Assembly (NCBI GenBank): GCA_016199935.1
Contig: JACQFS010000018.1
Location: forward strand, 82,785-129,171
DNA length: 46,387 bases
Reading direction: 5' to 3'
Source: Verrucomicrobiota bacterium
Lineage (GTDB): Bacteria; Verrucomicrobiota; Verrucomicrobiia; Limisphaerales; JACQFS01
Position numbers and translations under genes: made by a program. Below the pieces are notes generated by a model, which did no database searches, had not been told where the DNA came from, and saw nothing but the letters and a program-made list of their open reading frames with translations. Positions 11,401-19,492 of this stretch are shown here, piece after piece (the first letter of the stretch is position 1; the number at the start of each line of letters is the position of its first letter).

Positions 11401-11545
11401 CGGCGGGCACGTCCGTCACGGCGTCCACCCCCTGGACCATCATCTTCCAGTAATTGTCCGGCCCGTGCGAGCCGCCGGGCAGGCGGCAGCCGATGCCGAC
11501 AATCGCGAGCGGTTCGAGTGACTTGTTGTTCGACTTCTTAATCAT
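2441..11545 (-). CDS. Highly reducing type I polyketide synthase with C-methyltransferase and terminal reductase domain
   Basis: 3034 residues from the ATG at 11545 (MIKKSNN), chosen because the ketosynthase begins directly after it; the open frame runs 41 codons further without family-like sequence. Domains: KS 11-436 (Cys184, His319, His359 present); AT about 562-850 (GHSVGE 653-658, YAFH 755-758, malonyl-like); DH about 923-1200 (His954, Asp1121); C-methyltransferase about 1440-1650 (LELGAGTGG 1488-1496); structural KR 1683-1880; ER about 1908-2222 (NADPH loop near 2045-2055); KR 2243-2470 (LDD 2334-2336, Tyr2391); ACP with Ser2555; reductase-like domain 2650-3010. All chain-building domains look active, so repeated use should give a saturated methyl-branched chain. 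The reductase has altered motifs (TGTAEYID at 2655-2662, YAQSR at 2815-2819). The product would reach the AlkB-like enzyme encoded next. No phosphopantetheinyl transferase is nearby. Confidence 0.95.
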   Translation of the reverse strand: MIKKSNNKSLEPLAIVGIGCRLPGGSHGPDNYWKMMVQGVDAVTDVPADRWNVEAYFDPEPGKSGKTYARWGAFIERVDHFDIQPFGMSPHEAPRVDPQQRLLLEAAWEALEDAGEKILPARPSATGVFVGISTTDYSQIQTAGADRNDLSPYTATGTTMSIAANRISYCFNFTGPSFIVDTACSSALVAVHNACRALWNGECDRALAAGVNAILTPMPYLAFCAMNMLSPTGRCQAFDARANGFVRGEGVGAILIKPLSAALAAGDRVYAVIRGTAVNQDGRTSGMTVPSQSSQEALVRRACAEAGLSPAAIQFMEAHGTGTSVGDPIEAAALGTVLGAGRARGNFCRLGSVKTNIGHLEAGAGIAGIIKAALTLHRGVIPPNLHFLTPNPNIDFEALRLRVPTQAEPYGPGRRLAGVNSFGFGGTNAHAVLEDVNDTLGRARPREGKPVNIPASFNGNGHGKKISAPANGATPAPQLLVLSAKSEAALKAAAEKWRDHLPSAPDALTDVCFTAATRRTPLEHRLAVVGATPAELAEQLGAFAKGEPSPTLVTGQHAEDRKLAFVFSGQGPQWWAMGRELWNHEPVFRAKLEECDAVVRSLGSWSLVEELLAKEKKSRMNETEIAQPAICAFQIALAALWESWGIRPAAVVGHSVGEVAAAHVAGIFSLRDAMRVIYHRGRCMEHAPLRGTMLAANLSEDDARQRIAPYGERLSLAAVNSPGSVSISGDADAVGELFKKLEAAEVFVRMVPVNYAFHSAHMDPVRGELLAALKGLRAQKSKLPFYSTITGNLATGTELGPDYWWQNVRQTVRFAAATARLIEAGHGQFLELAAHPVLSPSVGECLAAKARPGTVLPSLRRQTPERVTMLGSLGALHTLGFEPEWRAVFPAAAKFVPVPGYAWQRERYWHEPEAARDMRLTPSLHPLMARRMRLPEMAWLSELDRRLTSWLNDHRVQGHMVFPAAGYLDLGLSTARELHGDVPLQLEDVEFSKPLFIPAGEESPIIQTTHDDADNSFRIHSRIGGNTSAWSLNAAGKHRPLGHRPPSAIEAREAVMARCPAQLTGAEFYERMQAFGLFFGPLFQGVQRVWLGNDESVGEIALPEKLDRELSRCAFHPALLDSCLQVTAAALLQQVAATEGRLFLPVHLERLRLFAPVTGHLWTHTRLVERGPHAVVFDLFITDDAGRLVAELRGMRSQAVEGTGTSTRSATEDLLYEPDWRLQRLPGRALASGPATFLPDLRTLAAQLRHALDEGEKEFNGRARYLELLPATNALNATYIRRAFGRLGWHPAVGERATTAQLLTRLRIAEKHARLFPRLLAMLAEDGWLKRRTANQWEVRRAPWFEEKISAPAPAPPVTEDTEAILRARLKERGFALPGARSRAAATPAPPAPPADDAEMDRRWREILSRSPGSLPDLSLIDRCGRELAAVLRGERDPLHLLVPEGSFNTLDHFYSNSRFFRGPNLLACLALATIAARLPEGRPLRILELGAGTGGLTANLLSVLPPTQTEYVFTDLSKAFFNRAEQRFREFPFVKYETLDLERGLAEQNFSPHSFDVVVASDVFHATADLRESLRRSHELLAPGGLLLFIEFETAPRGADLTFGLTDGWWKFRDHDLRPDYPLIDRQRWQAILKETGFQNTAVIAESEAGEEQQILVLARATADPGKRNGKNGHSTEPAAAGTWVLFEDHGGVARELGRRLAAHGQSCVFVQPGDGFRRVRDDEFTVGTTQPGDLQQLFAALAGRPKCRGVVHAWSLDAPGNSVTTAQLPGAEALVCHSTLHLAQALAELTDEPPALWLVTQSAQPVGLAIKSISVTQAPLIGLGRTLINELPHVRVRLVDLSPAPAAVELDALAAEVLAGDAEEEIALRGEARYVQRLEHRPERLRHALKPRVPLTQTACRLEVPRPGALDNVVFRPLERLAPGPGEVEIEVHAAGLNFRDVMKALGIYPSEAGDAMLLGDECAGRVVRVGEGVTEFKPGDGVMTLGAGCFASHLTMPAEFVLAKPAHLSYEEAATMLVAYMTAHYALKHLGGMRAGEKVLIHAATGGVGLAAVRLALAAGAEVFATAGSPEKRAFLRTLGVRHVFDSRTLAFADEILDVTGGSGVDLVLNSLAGEAIAKSLAVLGPHGRFLEIGKRDIYSNTRIGLRPFKNNLSYFAIDLSKAMEPGSIGGFLAGLKRQFANSELPPLPHRVFLLSDAVNAFRYMTQARQIGKIVLSMHADAVPLEEPPKSVPTSFAADATYLITGGLGGFGLATAEWMVANGAKHLVLASRRAEPSEGTRASLEKMAAAGAEIVLAKCDAANEADVAKLLARIAAKMPPLRGVIHSAMVLDDALIPQLTPERFHKVMAPKVEGAWNLHRLTQKIPLQFFVLFSSSSSTFGNPGQANYCAANAFLDALAHERRRLGLPALAVNWGLLAEVGIVAREARLAQHFRRMGLEGLTTRAAHNALGLLLMSGATQTTVWNVDWSRWAQMPGRFAKSPRFSLLTSTEALQMNQRDEGQRLRANLAAVPPGERLAIVQDFLRTQIAAVLRIAPAKLDLDRPLNEQGMDSLMAVELMHRLESQLGVSIPTGKLMGTPTITKISHGLLETLGLSGGAAGDAGKPGDAKKLVLTDDRDPAIEAEVQLPADLKFDGRPVERWQVTDPRAVLLTGTAEYIDLHLLRALLDHTSAKIFCLINEAGAERALAQLRAALKQRGLETAGLERRVTPVLGELSRPRFGLKEKEFAALAESVDAIYHTGAKVNHIAGYSDLKAANVGATVEVIRLASTGRTKPVHYLSGLAVFSAVSAAGARSALETDPLPASARLFGGYAQSRWVAEKILQLAGQRGVPVTIFRPGLMPGDSGHTVSGPDDGVWRLVNTCLELKCGPEGRHDLMLTPVDFASQAMVHIARRPDAAGRAFHLVNPQPVTLQEILKMAADAGYPVRLVSGEEWEKAIAQNPDHQASRLLLPYLMFIPDVGSETLRSQEEIGRVDSTQTQAAIAGAGFTCAPVNAERVRAWLQELVRLGELKEPSAAAAKGQKSAPPVAHA

Positions 11546-11755
11546 GCATCCAACTTCACCGGCCGCGGCCGATGGCCGCATTACGATGCGGTGACGAACG
11601 ATTTCACGCCGCGCCAGCTTGCAGCAAGCAAACTTTGCAGCCGGCGGGGCGCAGTTTTGCGAAGCCATCGGTTCGGTTCGGGGTGCGGTGCTTGACGATG
11701 CGGGAGGCGGTGGCTACTTTGCGCCGCCAATTTACAAAAAACACCGCACCACCTT
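11546..11755. promoter_or_regulatory. Divergent PKS/clpP intergenic region
   Basis: 210 bp separating the minus-strand PKS gene from plus-strand clpP. A good clpP promoter is visible (separate entry). On the PKS side I see no convincing promoter and no clear Shine-Dalgarno before the ATG. No small gene is supported here. Confidence 0.5.
11692..11720 (+). promoter_or_regulatory. Sigma-70-type promoter for clpP-clpX
   Basis: TTGACG at 11692-11697 and TACTTT at 11715-11720, separated by exactly 17 bp. This predicts a transcription start near 11727 and a leader of roughly 28 bases before the clpP ATG. No Shine-Dalgarno is evident. Confidence 0.65.
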
Positions 11756-12385
11756 ATGCAAAATTTCCTCATCCCCATGGTCGTCGAGCAAACCGGCCGC
11801 GGCGAGCGCAGCTACGACATCTACTCGCGCCTGCTCGTGGACCGCATCGTGTTCCTCGGCACGCCCGTGGACGACATGGTGGCCAACATCATCATCGCCC
11901 AGCTCCTGTTCCTCCAGATGCAGGACCCGAAGAAGGACATCCACTTTTACATCAACTCCCCCGGCGGCAGCGTCAGCGCCGGGCTGGCGATCTATGACAC
12001 GATGCAGTTCCTCACTTCCGACGTGAACACCTACTGCATCGGCATGGCCGCGAGCATGGGCGCGGTGCTGCTGGCCGCGGGCACCAAGGGCAAGCGCTTC
12101 GCGCTCCCCAATGCCGACATCATGATCCATCAGGTCTCCGGCGGCGCGCAGGGCACGGCCAGCGATGTCGAGCGTTCGGTCGAGCACATGTTCAAGCTCA
12201 AGAAGCGCCTGAACAAGATTCTCGCCAAGCACACCGGCAAGGCCGACACCGACGTCGAACGCGATGCCGACCGCGACTACTGGATGAGCGCCGACGAGGC
12301 GAAAAACTACGGCCTCGTGGACCAGGTCGTCGTCTCCCGCAAGGACATCCCCACGCTGCCGGAAAAGAGTTCCGTGGTGGCGTAA
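11756..12385 (+). CDS. clpP: ATP-dependent Clp protease proteolytic subunit
   Basis: 209 residues, the normal ClpP length. The serine-protease triad is intact: Ser100 in GMAASMG, His125 in MIHQ and Asp174 in DRDYW. ClpP forms a 14-subunit barrel in the cytoplasm and degrades proteins unfolded by ClpX or ClpA. clpX follows 37 bp downstream on the same strand, giving the classic clpP-clpX pair. Trigger factor (tig), often upstream in other bacteria, is absent; the PKS gene lies there instead, facing away. Confidence 0.97.
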   Translation: MQNFLIPMVVEQTGRGERSYDIYSRLLVDRIVFLGTPVDDMVANIIIAQLLFLQMQDPKKDIHFYINSPGGSVSAGLAIYDTMQFLTSDVNTYCIGMAASMGAVLLAAGTKGKRFALPNADIMIHQVSGGAQGTASDVERSVEHMFKLKKRLNKILAKHTGKADTDVERDADRDYWMSADEAKNYGLVDQVVVSRKDIPTLPEKSSVVA

Positions 12386-12422
12386 CGGCCGGATTTCTGC
12401 TACCTATCCCGCCGAACGACAC

Positions 12423-13715
<1,293 letters not shown>

Positions 13716-13717
13716 CC

Positions 13718-13744
13718 GGCGTTCTCCGTTTCGTGGAGAACGCC
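13718..13744 (+). terminator. Hairpin after clpX
   Basis: Perfect 10-bp stem, GGCGTTCTCC (13718-13727) with its complement at 13735-13744 and a 7-base loop, starting 3 bases after the clpX stop. No T-run follows directly, so it may be a weak terminator or an mRNA-stabilising hairpin. Confidence 0.5.
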
Positions 13745-13799
13745 TGACCGGAGGAAATTTTCCTTTCCGTCACACCCTTTTTTCATCATCAAACGACTT

Positions 13800-14975
13800 A
13801 TGGCTCCGCCATTTCAACCGAATCACTTCGTCGCCACCCACGTCGCGGGCATCCCGCGCTCGGGCATCCGGGAATTTTTTGACCTCGTGCAGGGGCAGCC
13901 CGATTGCATTTCGCTCGGCGTGGGCGAGCCGGATTTCGCCACGCCGTGGCACATCCGCGAGGCGGCCATCTACGCGCTGGAACGCGGGCGCACCCAATAC
14001 ACCTCCAACCTCGGCCTGCTCAAATTGCGCGAGGAGGTCAGCGGCTACGTCGAGCGGCGCTTCGGCATCCGCTACGATCCCGCGACGCAGGTGCTCATCG
14101 CGGTCGGCGTGAGCGAGGCGCTCGATCTCGCGTTGCGCGCCGTCGTGAATCCGGGCGACGAGGTGATCTATCACGAGCCGTGTTACGTGAGTTACTCGCC
14201 GAGCGTCGCGCTTGCGCATGGCGTGCCGGTGGCGGTGTCATGCAAGGCGGAGCATGGCTTCGCCGTCACGGCCGAGGCGCTCGAAGCCGCCGTCACGCCG
14301 CGCAGCAAGGTGCTGATGCTGAATTTTCCGACGAACCCGACGGGCGGCACGATGACGCGCACGGAGCTGTTGAAAATCGCCGAGGTGGTGCTGCGCCACA
14401 ACCTGCTCGTGATCACGGACGAAATTTATTCGGAGCTGACCTTCGAGGGTGAGCACACGAGCATCGCCGCGCTGCCGGGCATGAAGGAGCGCACCATTTT
14501 TCTCCACGGCTTCTCGAAGGCGTATGCGATGACCGGTTTCCGCATCGGCTACGCGTGCGGCCCGGCGGAACTCATCGAGGCGATGATGAAGATCCACCAA
14601 TACTCGATGCTCTGCGCGAGCATCATCGCGCAGGAGGCGGCCATCGAGGCGTTGCGCCACGGCGACCCGGACACCGCCGAGATGTGCGGCCAATACAAGC
14701 TCCGCCGCAACGTCATCGTGAAGGCGCTGAATGAAATGGGTCTCAAGTGTCATCTGCCGCGCGGGTCGTTCTACGCGTTCCCGTCCGTCGCGGCGACGGG
14801 CCTCAGCTCGAAGGAATTCGCCGTGCGCCTGCTGCAACAGCACAAGGTCGCGGCCGTGCCCGGCGGCGCGTTCGGCGCGAGCGGCGAGGGCTACCTGCGC
14901 TGCTGTTTCGCCGCGTCGCTCGAACGCATCGAGGAGGCGATGGCGCGGATGCAGAAGTTCGTGAAGTCCATCTGA
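13800..14975 (+). CDS. PLP-dependent class I/II aminotransferase
   Basis: 391 residues, fold type I aminotransferase. The PLP lysine is Lys240 in GFSKAYAMTGFRIGY; the substrate-carboxylate and cofactor motifs NPTG (179-182) and DEIY (207-210) are present. It resembles the aspartate/aromatic aminotransferase branch (PatA or AspC-like), transferring an amino group to 2-oxoglutarate in the cytoplasm. The exact substrate cannot be read from sequence. It follows clpX after a hairpin and an 84-bp gap, so it may have its own promoter. Confidence 0.9.
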   Translation: MAPPFQPNHFVATHVAGIPRSGIREFFDLVQGQPDCISLGVGEPDFATPWHIREAAIYALERGRTQYTSNLGLLKLREEVSGYVERRFGIRYDPATQVLIAVGVSEALDLALRAVVNPGDEVIYHEPCYVSYSPSVALAHGVPVAVSCKAEHGFAVTAEALEAAVTPRSKVLMLNFPTNPTGGTMTRTELLKIAEVVLRHNLLVITDEIYSELTFEGEHTSIAALPGMKERTIFLHGFSKAYAMTGFRIGYACGPAELIEAMMKIHQYSMLCASIIAQEAAIEALRHGDPDTAEMCGQYKLRRNVIVKALNEMGLKCHLPRGSFYAFPSVAATGLSSKEFAVRLLQQHKVAAVPGGAFGASGEGYLRCCFAASLERIEEAMARMQKFVKSI

Positions 14976-15063
14976 GCGCGGCGGGCGTGGGGATTCTCAC
15001 TTCCGTTTCCGCTGCGGTCGCGTGGCCGGCGCATTCTCATTTCTTAAAAATGCGTCCCGTTCC

Positions 15064-15079
15064 CGGACAGAAATGTCCG
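15064..15079 (+). terminator. Small hairpin after the aminotransferase gene
   Basis: CGGACA-gaaa-TGTCCG, a perfect 6-bp stem with a tetraloop followed by CTTTCT. It lies in the 177-bp gap before the TPR gene. Possible weak terminator; otherwise nothing notable in the gap. Confidence 0.35.
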
Positions 15080-15152
15080 CTTTCTGGTTCATTCATCTTG
15101 TGATGCGCCGTCGAATCGCCAAAACTTTTCGCACGTAAAAGACGAACCCGAG

Positions 15153-15722
15153 ATGAATCCTGAAACCAACAGCAACCTTCCCTACCCGGACGGTTTCCAT
15201 TTGAGCGGCGCCGAGGGCTGGCTTGAACTCGGCAGCGCCACCGAGGCGCTCGCCGATCTCGAACGCATGACCTTCCACTCGCTCGCGCAGCCGGAGTCGC
15301 TCGTCGTGCGCTGGAAAGTTTTCGCCGAACTCCGCCGCTGGGATCGCGCGCTGGAAATCGCCCGCACGCTCGTGCGCGCCGGGGCCGAGCGGCCGACCGG
15401 CTGGATTTGCCTCGCCTTCAGTCTCATCAACACGCACGGCGCCGAGCACGCGCGCGCGCAGTTGCTCGAGGCCTCCTACACTTTTCCCGAGGCGAGCCGG
15501 TCCGTCCCCGGCTTCCTCGCGCGCCAGGCCGACCGCCTCGCCGCGTCCGCGGATCCGAACCGCTGGCTCCGCAAATGGGAGCGCATGGAGCAGCAGCTCC
15601 TCAACGTGCAGAAAAAGGACGCCGCCACCAAGGCCGACGCCGAGGCGAAGGAAGCCGTGCCCGCGGGCGAACCGGCCGGGGACTCGCTGGACGAGGCCGG
15701 TGGCGGGCGCGTGGGCTTCTGA
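15153..15722 (+). CDS. TPR-like helical repeat protein
   Basis: 189 residues without a signal peptide, so probably cytoplasmic. Roughly residues 15-130 form helix-turn-helix pairs with the spacing of tetratricopeptide repeats (for example GWLELGSATEALADLERM and VFAELRRWDRALEIARTL). The tail from about 145 is Ala/Glu/Lys-rich, then disordered. Such proteins are protein-interaction scaffolds; no partner is indicated. A strong intrinsic terminator follows and the next gene faces the other way, so this is probably a single-gene unit. Confidence 0.7.
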   Translation: MNPETNSNLPYPDGFHLSGAEGWLELGSATEALADLERMTFHSLAQPESLVVRWKVFAELRRWDRALEIARTLVRAGAERPTGWICLAFSLINTHGAEHARAQLLEASYTFPEASRSVPGFLARQADRLAASADPNRWLRKWERMEQQLLNVQKKDAATKADAEAKEAVPAGEPAGDSLDEAGGGRVGF

Positions 15723-15758
15723 ATTTCCGGCCGGCTCGTCCGGCCTCCGTGAGGGCAG

Positions 15759-15793
15759 GCGCCACAACGTGTTCGTTGCGGCGCTTGTTTTTT
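15759..15793 (+). terminator. Rho-independent terminator of the TPR gene
   Basis: 11-bp stem with one mismatch (15759-15769 paired with 15774-15784, loop TGTT) followed by TTGTTTTTT. The T-run overlaps the stop codon of the convergent ABC ATPase gene. Confidence 0.8.
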
Positions 15794-16769
15794 ACCGCGC
15801 GAAAATTTTCCGGATCACTTCCTCGATGGGCACTTCCTGGATGTCCACGTCGCGCACCGGCAGTTCGTCGAGCAGCGCCTTGCACGCGGCGATCACCTCG
15901 GCGCGGCGGACCTTGAGCGTGACGCTGGCCGCATCGCAGCGGACGATCTCGCCGTAGCGGCGCAGCTTCTCCTCCGGCCACGGTGCGGTGCCGTCAGTCT
16001 GGAGCGTGAGCAGTTTGAAATCGGCGAAGCGGTCGAGGATTTCGTGCAGCGCGCCGTCGAAGAAGATCTTCCCGTGATCAATGATGATCACGCGCCGGCA
16101 CAGCTCCTGGATGTCCGCCATGTAATGGCTCGTGAGCACGATGGTCGTCTTGCGCTCGGCGTTGTGCTGGCGGAGAAAGTCGCGCACCGTTTTCTGCGAC
16201 ACCACGTCCAGCCCGATCGTCGGCTCATCGAGGAACAGCACGCGCGGCTGGTGCAGCAGCGCGGCGATCAGTTCCATCTTCATCCGCTCGCCGAGTGAAA
16301 GCTCGCGCACCATCACGTCGAGCTTGTCCTTCACCGCGAGCAACTCGGTCAGGTCGCCCACGGTGCGCGCGAACTGCGCCTCGGGGATGCCGTAGATTTT
16401 CGCGTTGAGCGCGAGCGACTCGCGCGCGGGCAGGTCCCACCAGAGCTGGTTCTTCTGGCCAAGCAGCAGCGCGAACTGCCGCCGGTAGCCGTCGGCGCGC
16501 TCCCACGGCGTGAAGCCCAGCACCTGCGCGCTACCGCCGGTCGGGAACAGCAGGCCCGCGAGCATCTTGAGCGTCGTGGTCTTGCCCGCGCCGTTGGGGC
16601 CGAGGAAGCCGACCAGCTCGCCCTCCTCGATTTGGAAGCTCACCTCCTGCACCGCGTGCGTCAGTTTCGTCTCGCGATGGAACAGCCCGCGCAACGCGCC
16701 GCCGAGGCCCGGCTGCTTTTTCGTCGTGCGGAAGGTTTTGGAAAGTTGGCGGACTTCAATGACGGCCAT
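15792..16769 (-). CDS. ABC-2-type transporter ATP-binding protein
   Basis: 325 residues from the ATG at 16769; an upstream TTG would add ten residues but reads poorly. Walker A GPNGAGKT (57-64), signature LSLGE (157-161) and Walker B VLFLDEP (177-183) are intact. A C-terminal extension of about 90 residues resembles that of drug- or polysaccharide-export ATPases. It powers an inner-membrane exporter, but no permease gene is adjacent inside the window; the neighbours are a convergent TPR gene and the divergent ppk. The partner must be encoded elsewhere. Substrate unknown. Confidence 0.88.
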   Translation of the reverse strand: MAVIEVRQLSKTFRTTKKQPGLGGALRGLFHRETKLTHAVQEVSFQIEEGELVGFLGPNGAGKTTTLKMLAGLLFPTGGSAQVLGFTPWERADGYRRQFALLLGQKNQLWWDLPARESLALNAKIYGIPEAQFARTVGDLTELLAVKDKLDVMVRELSLGERMKMELIAALLHQPRVLFLDEPTIGLDVVSQKTVRDFLRQHNAERKTTIVLTSHYMADIQELCRRVIIIDHGKIFFDGALHEILDRFADFKLLTLQTDGTAPWPEEKLRRYGEIVRCDAASVTLKVRRAEVIAACKALLDELPVRDVDIQEVPIEEVIRKIFAR

Positions 16770-16828
16770 CGCGCGAGATTGGAAGGGCGCGCGCGGCAAA
16801 TGCCAATGGAAAAGCGCGCCAGCGCGGC

Positions 16829-16872
16829 GTCACCATTTTGTGACTTCCCCGTCACGCCGGTTCCGGTATGCT
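16829..16872 (+). promoter_or_regulatory. Possible Pho-box-like operator and -10 upstream of ppk
   Basis: Three pentamers GTCAC (16829), GTGAC (16840) and GTCAC (16851) occur at exact 11-bp intervals, followed by a -10-like TATGCT (16867-16872), 15 bp before the ppk ATG. An 11-bp direct period is the geometry of PhoB sites, and ppk is a Pho-regulon gene in several bacteria. The middle copy is inverted at its centre, so the match is weak. Confidence 0.25.
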
Positions 16873-16886
16873 GCGCGCCCGTTCAC

Positions 16887-18925
16887 ATGGGCGACGCCGA
16901 AGCCACTTTTAATCCGCACCATTTCCTCAACCGCGAGTTGAGCTGGCTGGAATTCAACCAGCGCGTCCTCGACGAGGCGCGCGACCCGGCCAATCCCGTC
17001 CTCGAACGCCTCAAGTTCTTCACCATCGTCAGCTCGAACCTCGGCGCCAGCTCGTCGAGGAGCAGTTCGCCTCGTGGCGCGACGAACTCGTTCCGGCACT
17101 CGCCGAGCGCGGCATCCATTTTCCGCGCTTCGAGGAACTCTCCACCGACGACCGCCGGTGGCTGGAAAATTATTTCCGCGCCAACGTCGGCCCCGTCCTC
17201 ACGCCGCTCGCGGTGGACCCGGCGCATCCGTTTCCGCAACTGTTCAACAAATCGCTCAACCTCATCGTGCGCCTGCGCGTCACGGCGGGGCCGCGGCGGC
17301 TCGGCCCCGCGGGCGAACGCCTCGCCGTCGTGCAGGCGCCCGCCATCCTGCCGCGCCTCATCCGCCTGCCGCACGGCGCGCGCCGGCACGACTACCTCCT
17401 GCTCGGCCGGCTCATCAAGCACTACGTCCCCGACCTTTTTCCCGGCGCGGAAATTCTCGGCTCGTGGTTCTTCCGCGTCACGCGCAACAGCGAGCTTTAC
17501 TTCGACGAGGTGGACATCAGCAATCTGCTCAAGGCCGTCGAGCACGAGGTCCACAACCGCCGCAAGGGCCACGCCGTCCGCCTCGAGATCGAGGCCGATT
17601 GCCCGCAGGCGTTCAGCAAAAAACTCCTCGGCGAACTCGGCCTCGACGAGGACGACCTCTACGTCATTGACGGCCCGCTCAACCCCGCGCGCCTCGCCGC
17701 GCTCTGCGACGAGATTCACGAGCCGGAGCTGCGCGACCCGCCGTTCGTCGCGCCCGTCGCGCCCGCGCTGCGCGAGGGCGAGGATATTTTTGCCGTCGTG
17801 CGCGCGGGCGACGTGCTGCTGCACCATCCCTACGACAGCTTCGGGAGCGTGGTGGATTTCCTCCAGCAGGCCGCCGCCGACCCGCAGGTGCTCGCGATCA
17901 AGCAGACCCTCTACCGCACCGGCGGCGATCCGCGCATCGTCGGCGCGCTCATGGAGGCCGTGCGCCGCGGCAAACAGGTCACCGCCGTCGTCGAGCTGAA
18001 AGCGCGCTTCGACGAGGCGAACAACATCGTCTGGGCGCGCAAGCTCGAGGAGGCCGGCGTCCACGTCGTCTATGGCCTCGTCGGCTACAAGATTCATTGC
18101 AAGATGACGCTCGTGGTGCGGCACGAGGCCGGCGCCATCCGCCGCTACCTCCACCTCGGCACCGGCAACTACAATCCCTCCACGGCGAAAATTTACACCG
18201 ACCTCAGCCTGCTCACCGCGCGCGCGGATTTGTGCGAGGACGCCGCGAACCTCTTCAACGTCCTCACCGGCATCTGCCAGTTCCAGGACTCGCGGAAATT
18301 CCTCGTCGCGCCGTTCACGCTGCACGAGCGCATGATGGCCCTCATCGCGCGCGAGGCGGACAACGCCCGGCGCGGCCTGCCCGCGCGCATCATCGCCAAG
18401 ATGAACTCGCTGGTGGACCCGCAGATCATCGGGGCGCTCTACGCGGCGTCGAAGGCGGGGGTGAAGATTGACCTCATCGTGCGCGGCGTGTGCTGCCTGC
18501 GGCCGCGCGTGAAGGGCCTGAGCGAAAACATTTCCGTGCGCAGCATCGTGGGGCGCTTCCTGGAGCACAGCCGCATCTTTTATTTCGAGAACGCCTGCAA
18601 CCCGGAGGTCTTCATCGGCAGCGCGGACTGGATGCCGCGCAATTTCTTCCGGCGCATCGAGGTGGTGTTCCCGGTGGAGGACGGCCGGCTGCGCGAGCGG
18701 ATCATCGCCGAGGTGCTGGCGCTGAACCTGGGGGACAACGTGAAGGCGCGCGTGCTCCAGAGCGACGGCTCGCACGTGCGGCTGGGCGCACCGCGCGACG
18801 GGGCGGCGGTGAACAGCCAGGGTGAGTTCATGCGCCGCGCGCTGGCGCGGGCGGCCGAGGCGGGCGCACCCAAGCCCAAGGGCAAAAGATTTCCCAAGGT
18901 GAAGGTCAGGGCGCGGCCGGGGTGA
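16887..18925 (+). pseudogene. ppk: Polyphosphate kinase 1, disrupted by an internal deletion and frameshift
   Basis: PPK1 makes polyphosphate from ATP. The ATG at 16887 opens a normal N-terminus ([16 protein letters not shown], then SSNL at about residues 49-52). Near 17043-17048 the reading frame changes by two: downstream the PPK sequence continues in the frame that includes [10 protein letters not shown] and runs to 18925. The conserved DEFF segment and roughly 40 residues expected after SSNL are missing, so this looks like an out-of-frame deletion of about 120-130 bp rather than a one-base error. The rest, about 625 codons with the catalytic phospholipase-D-like halves, looks intact. The downstream part could start at GTG 17213 but would lack the N-domain. 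The final 142 bp are duplicated at 19493-19633. Confidence 0.85.
18779..18920 (+). repeat. Direct repeat copy A: 3' end of ppk
   Basis: These 142 bp encode the ppk C-terminus and recur at 19493-19633 with about 95% identity, including a one-base length difference. The 572 bp between the copies carry the toxin-antitoxin pair. Confidence 0.9.
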
Positions 18926-18949
18926 AGTATCTGGCTCAGCGCGCTTCGT

Positions 18950-19267
18950 TCATCGGCTCTTGACGCCGAGCCATCGAAGCAGACCGTTCTCGACGCTTTG
19001 AAGCTGTGCCGGAGTGAGAACCCCAAGGCGGCGGAGAAAATATCTGGAGGGGAACGCTTGAATGCCCTGAACGAGAAACGCGCCCGCGTCCAGAAATCGT
19101 GCGTCCACCACCACCTCGAACTGCGAGCCGCGCGTGGCCGTGGTATGCGGGATGACTCCGATGAGCGCCCGGTCCGCATCGGCGTAGGGCACGCTGATGA
19201 CGAGCGCGGGACGAACCTTGGCGGTGGCGCCAAAGTCCACCTGCCACACTTCGCCTCGCTCAGGCAC
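18950..19267 (-). CDS. MazF/PemK-family toxin
   Basis: 105 residues from the GTG at 19267 (VPERGEVWQVDFG). This start is chosen because it overlaps the antitoxin stop by 8 bases (GTGCCTGA) and because the PemK fold begins right there. The motif RGEVWQVDF followed by VRPALVIS is the MazF/PemK signature; these toxins are ribosome-independent mRNA endonucleases. The overlap implies translational coupling to the antitoxin encoded just upstream on the same strand. The pair sits between duplicated ppk ends, suggesting acquisition. The cleavage site cannot be predicted. Confidence 0.85.
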   Translation of the reverse strand: MPERGEVWQVDFGATAKVRPALVISVPYADADRALIGVIPHTTATRGSQFEVVVDARFLDAGAFLVQGIQAFPSRYFLRRLGVLTPAQLQSVENGLLRWLGVKSR

Positions 19268-19448
19268 GCGGCACCTTCTCCTCCTCGTCCAACGCGCGGA
19301 AGGCGGCGGCTCCGAGGACCGCAAAATCGTCATCCGTCAGGTCGGCGGACATCGGAATGCGCTCGACGATCTGGCGGCGCAACTCGATGCGCTCGGCTGC
19401 GGAGAGATGTTCGACCTCGTCAATGATGTGGGCGACGGCGGCGGTCAT
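19260..19448 (-). CDS. Antitoxin partner of the MazF-like toxin
   Basis: 62 residues, small and acidic, directly upstream of and overlapping the toxin gene. The N-terminal half is predicted helical (VEHLSAAERIELRRQIVERI) and the tail is rich in Asp/Glu, the usual layout of antitoxins that wrap a MazF dimer. It has no clear classical MazE fold, so the family is uncertain. By analogy it would neutralise the toxin and repress the operon. No distinct operator is seen upstream. Confidence 0.7.
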   Translation of the reverse strand: MTAAVAHIIDEVEHLSAAERIELRRQIVERIPMSADLTDDDFAVLGAAAFRALDEEEKVPRA

Positions 19449-19492
19449 GCGGGAACAGTATCGAAAAACGGGAATGCGACAAGTGTGGATTC

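Noticed and set aside
11572-11997. Plus-strand open frames overlapping the clpP start
   Set aside because: They are out of frame with clpP and run through its promoter; no protein-like sequence.
16883-18775. Minus-strand open frame of 630 codons opposite ppk
   Set aside because: Antisense shadow of ppk with biased composition and no motif. The frame on the ppk strand carries conserved PPK sequence.
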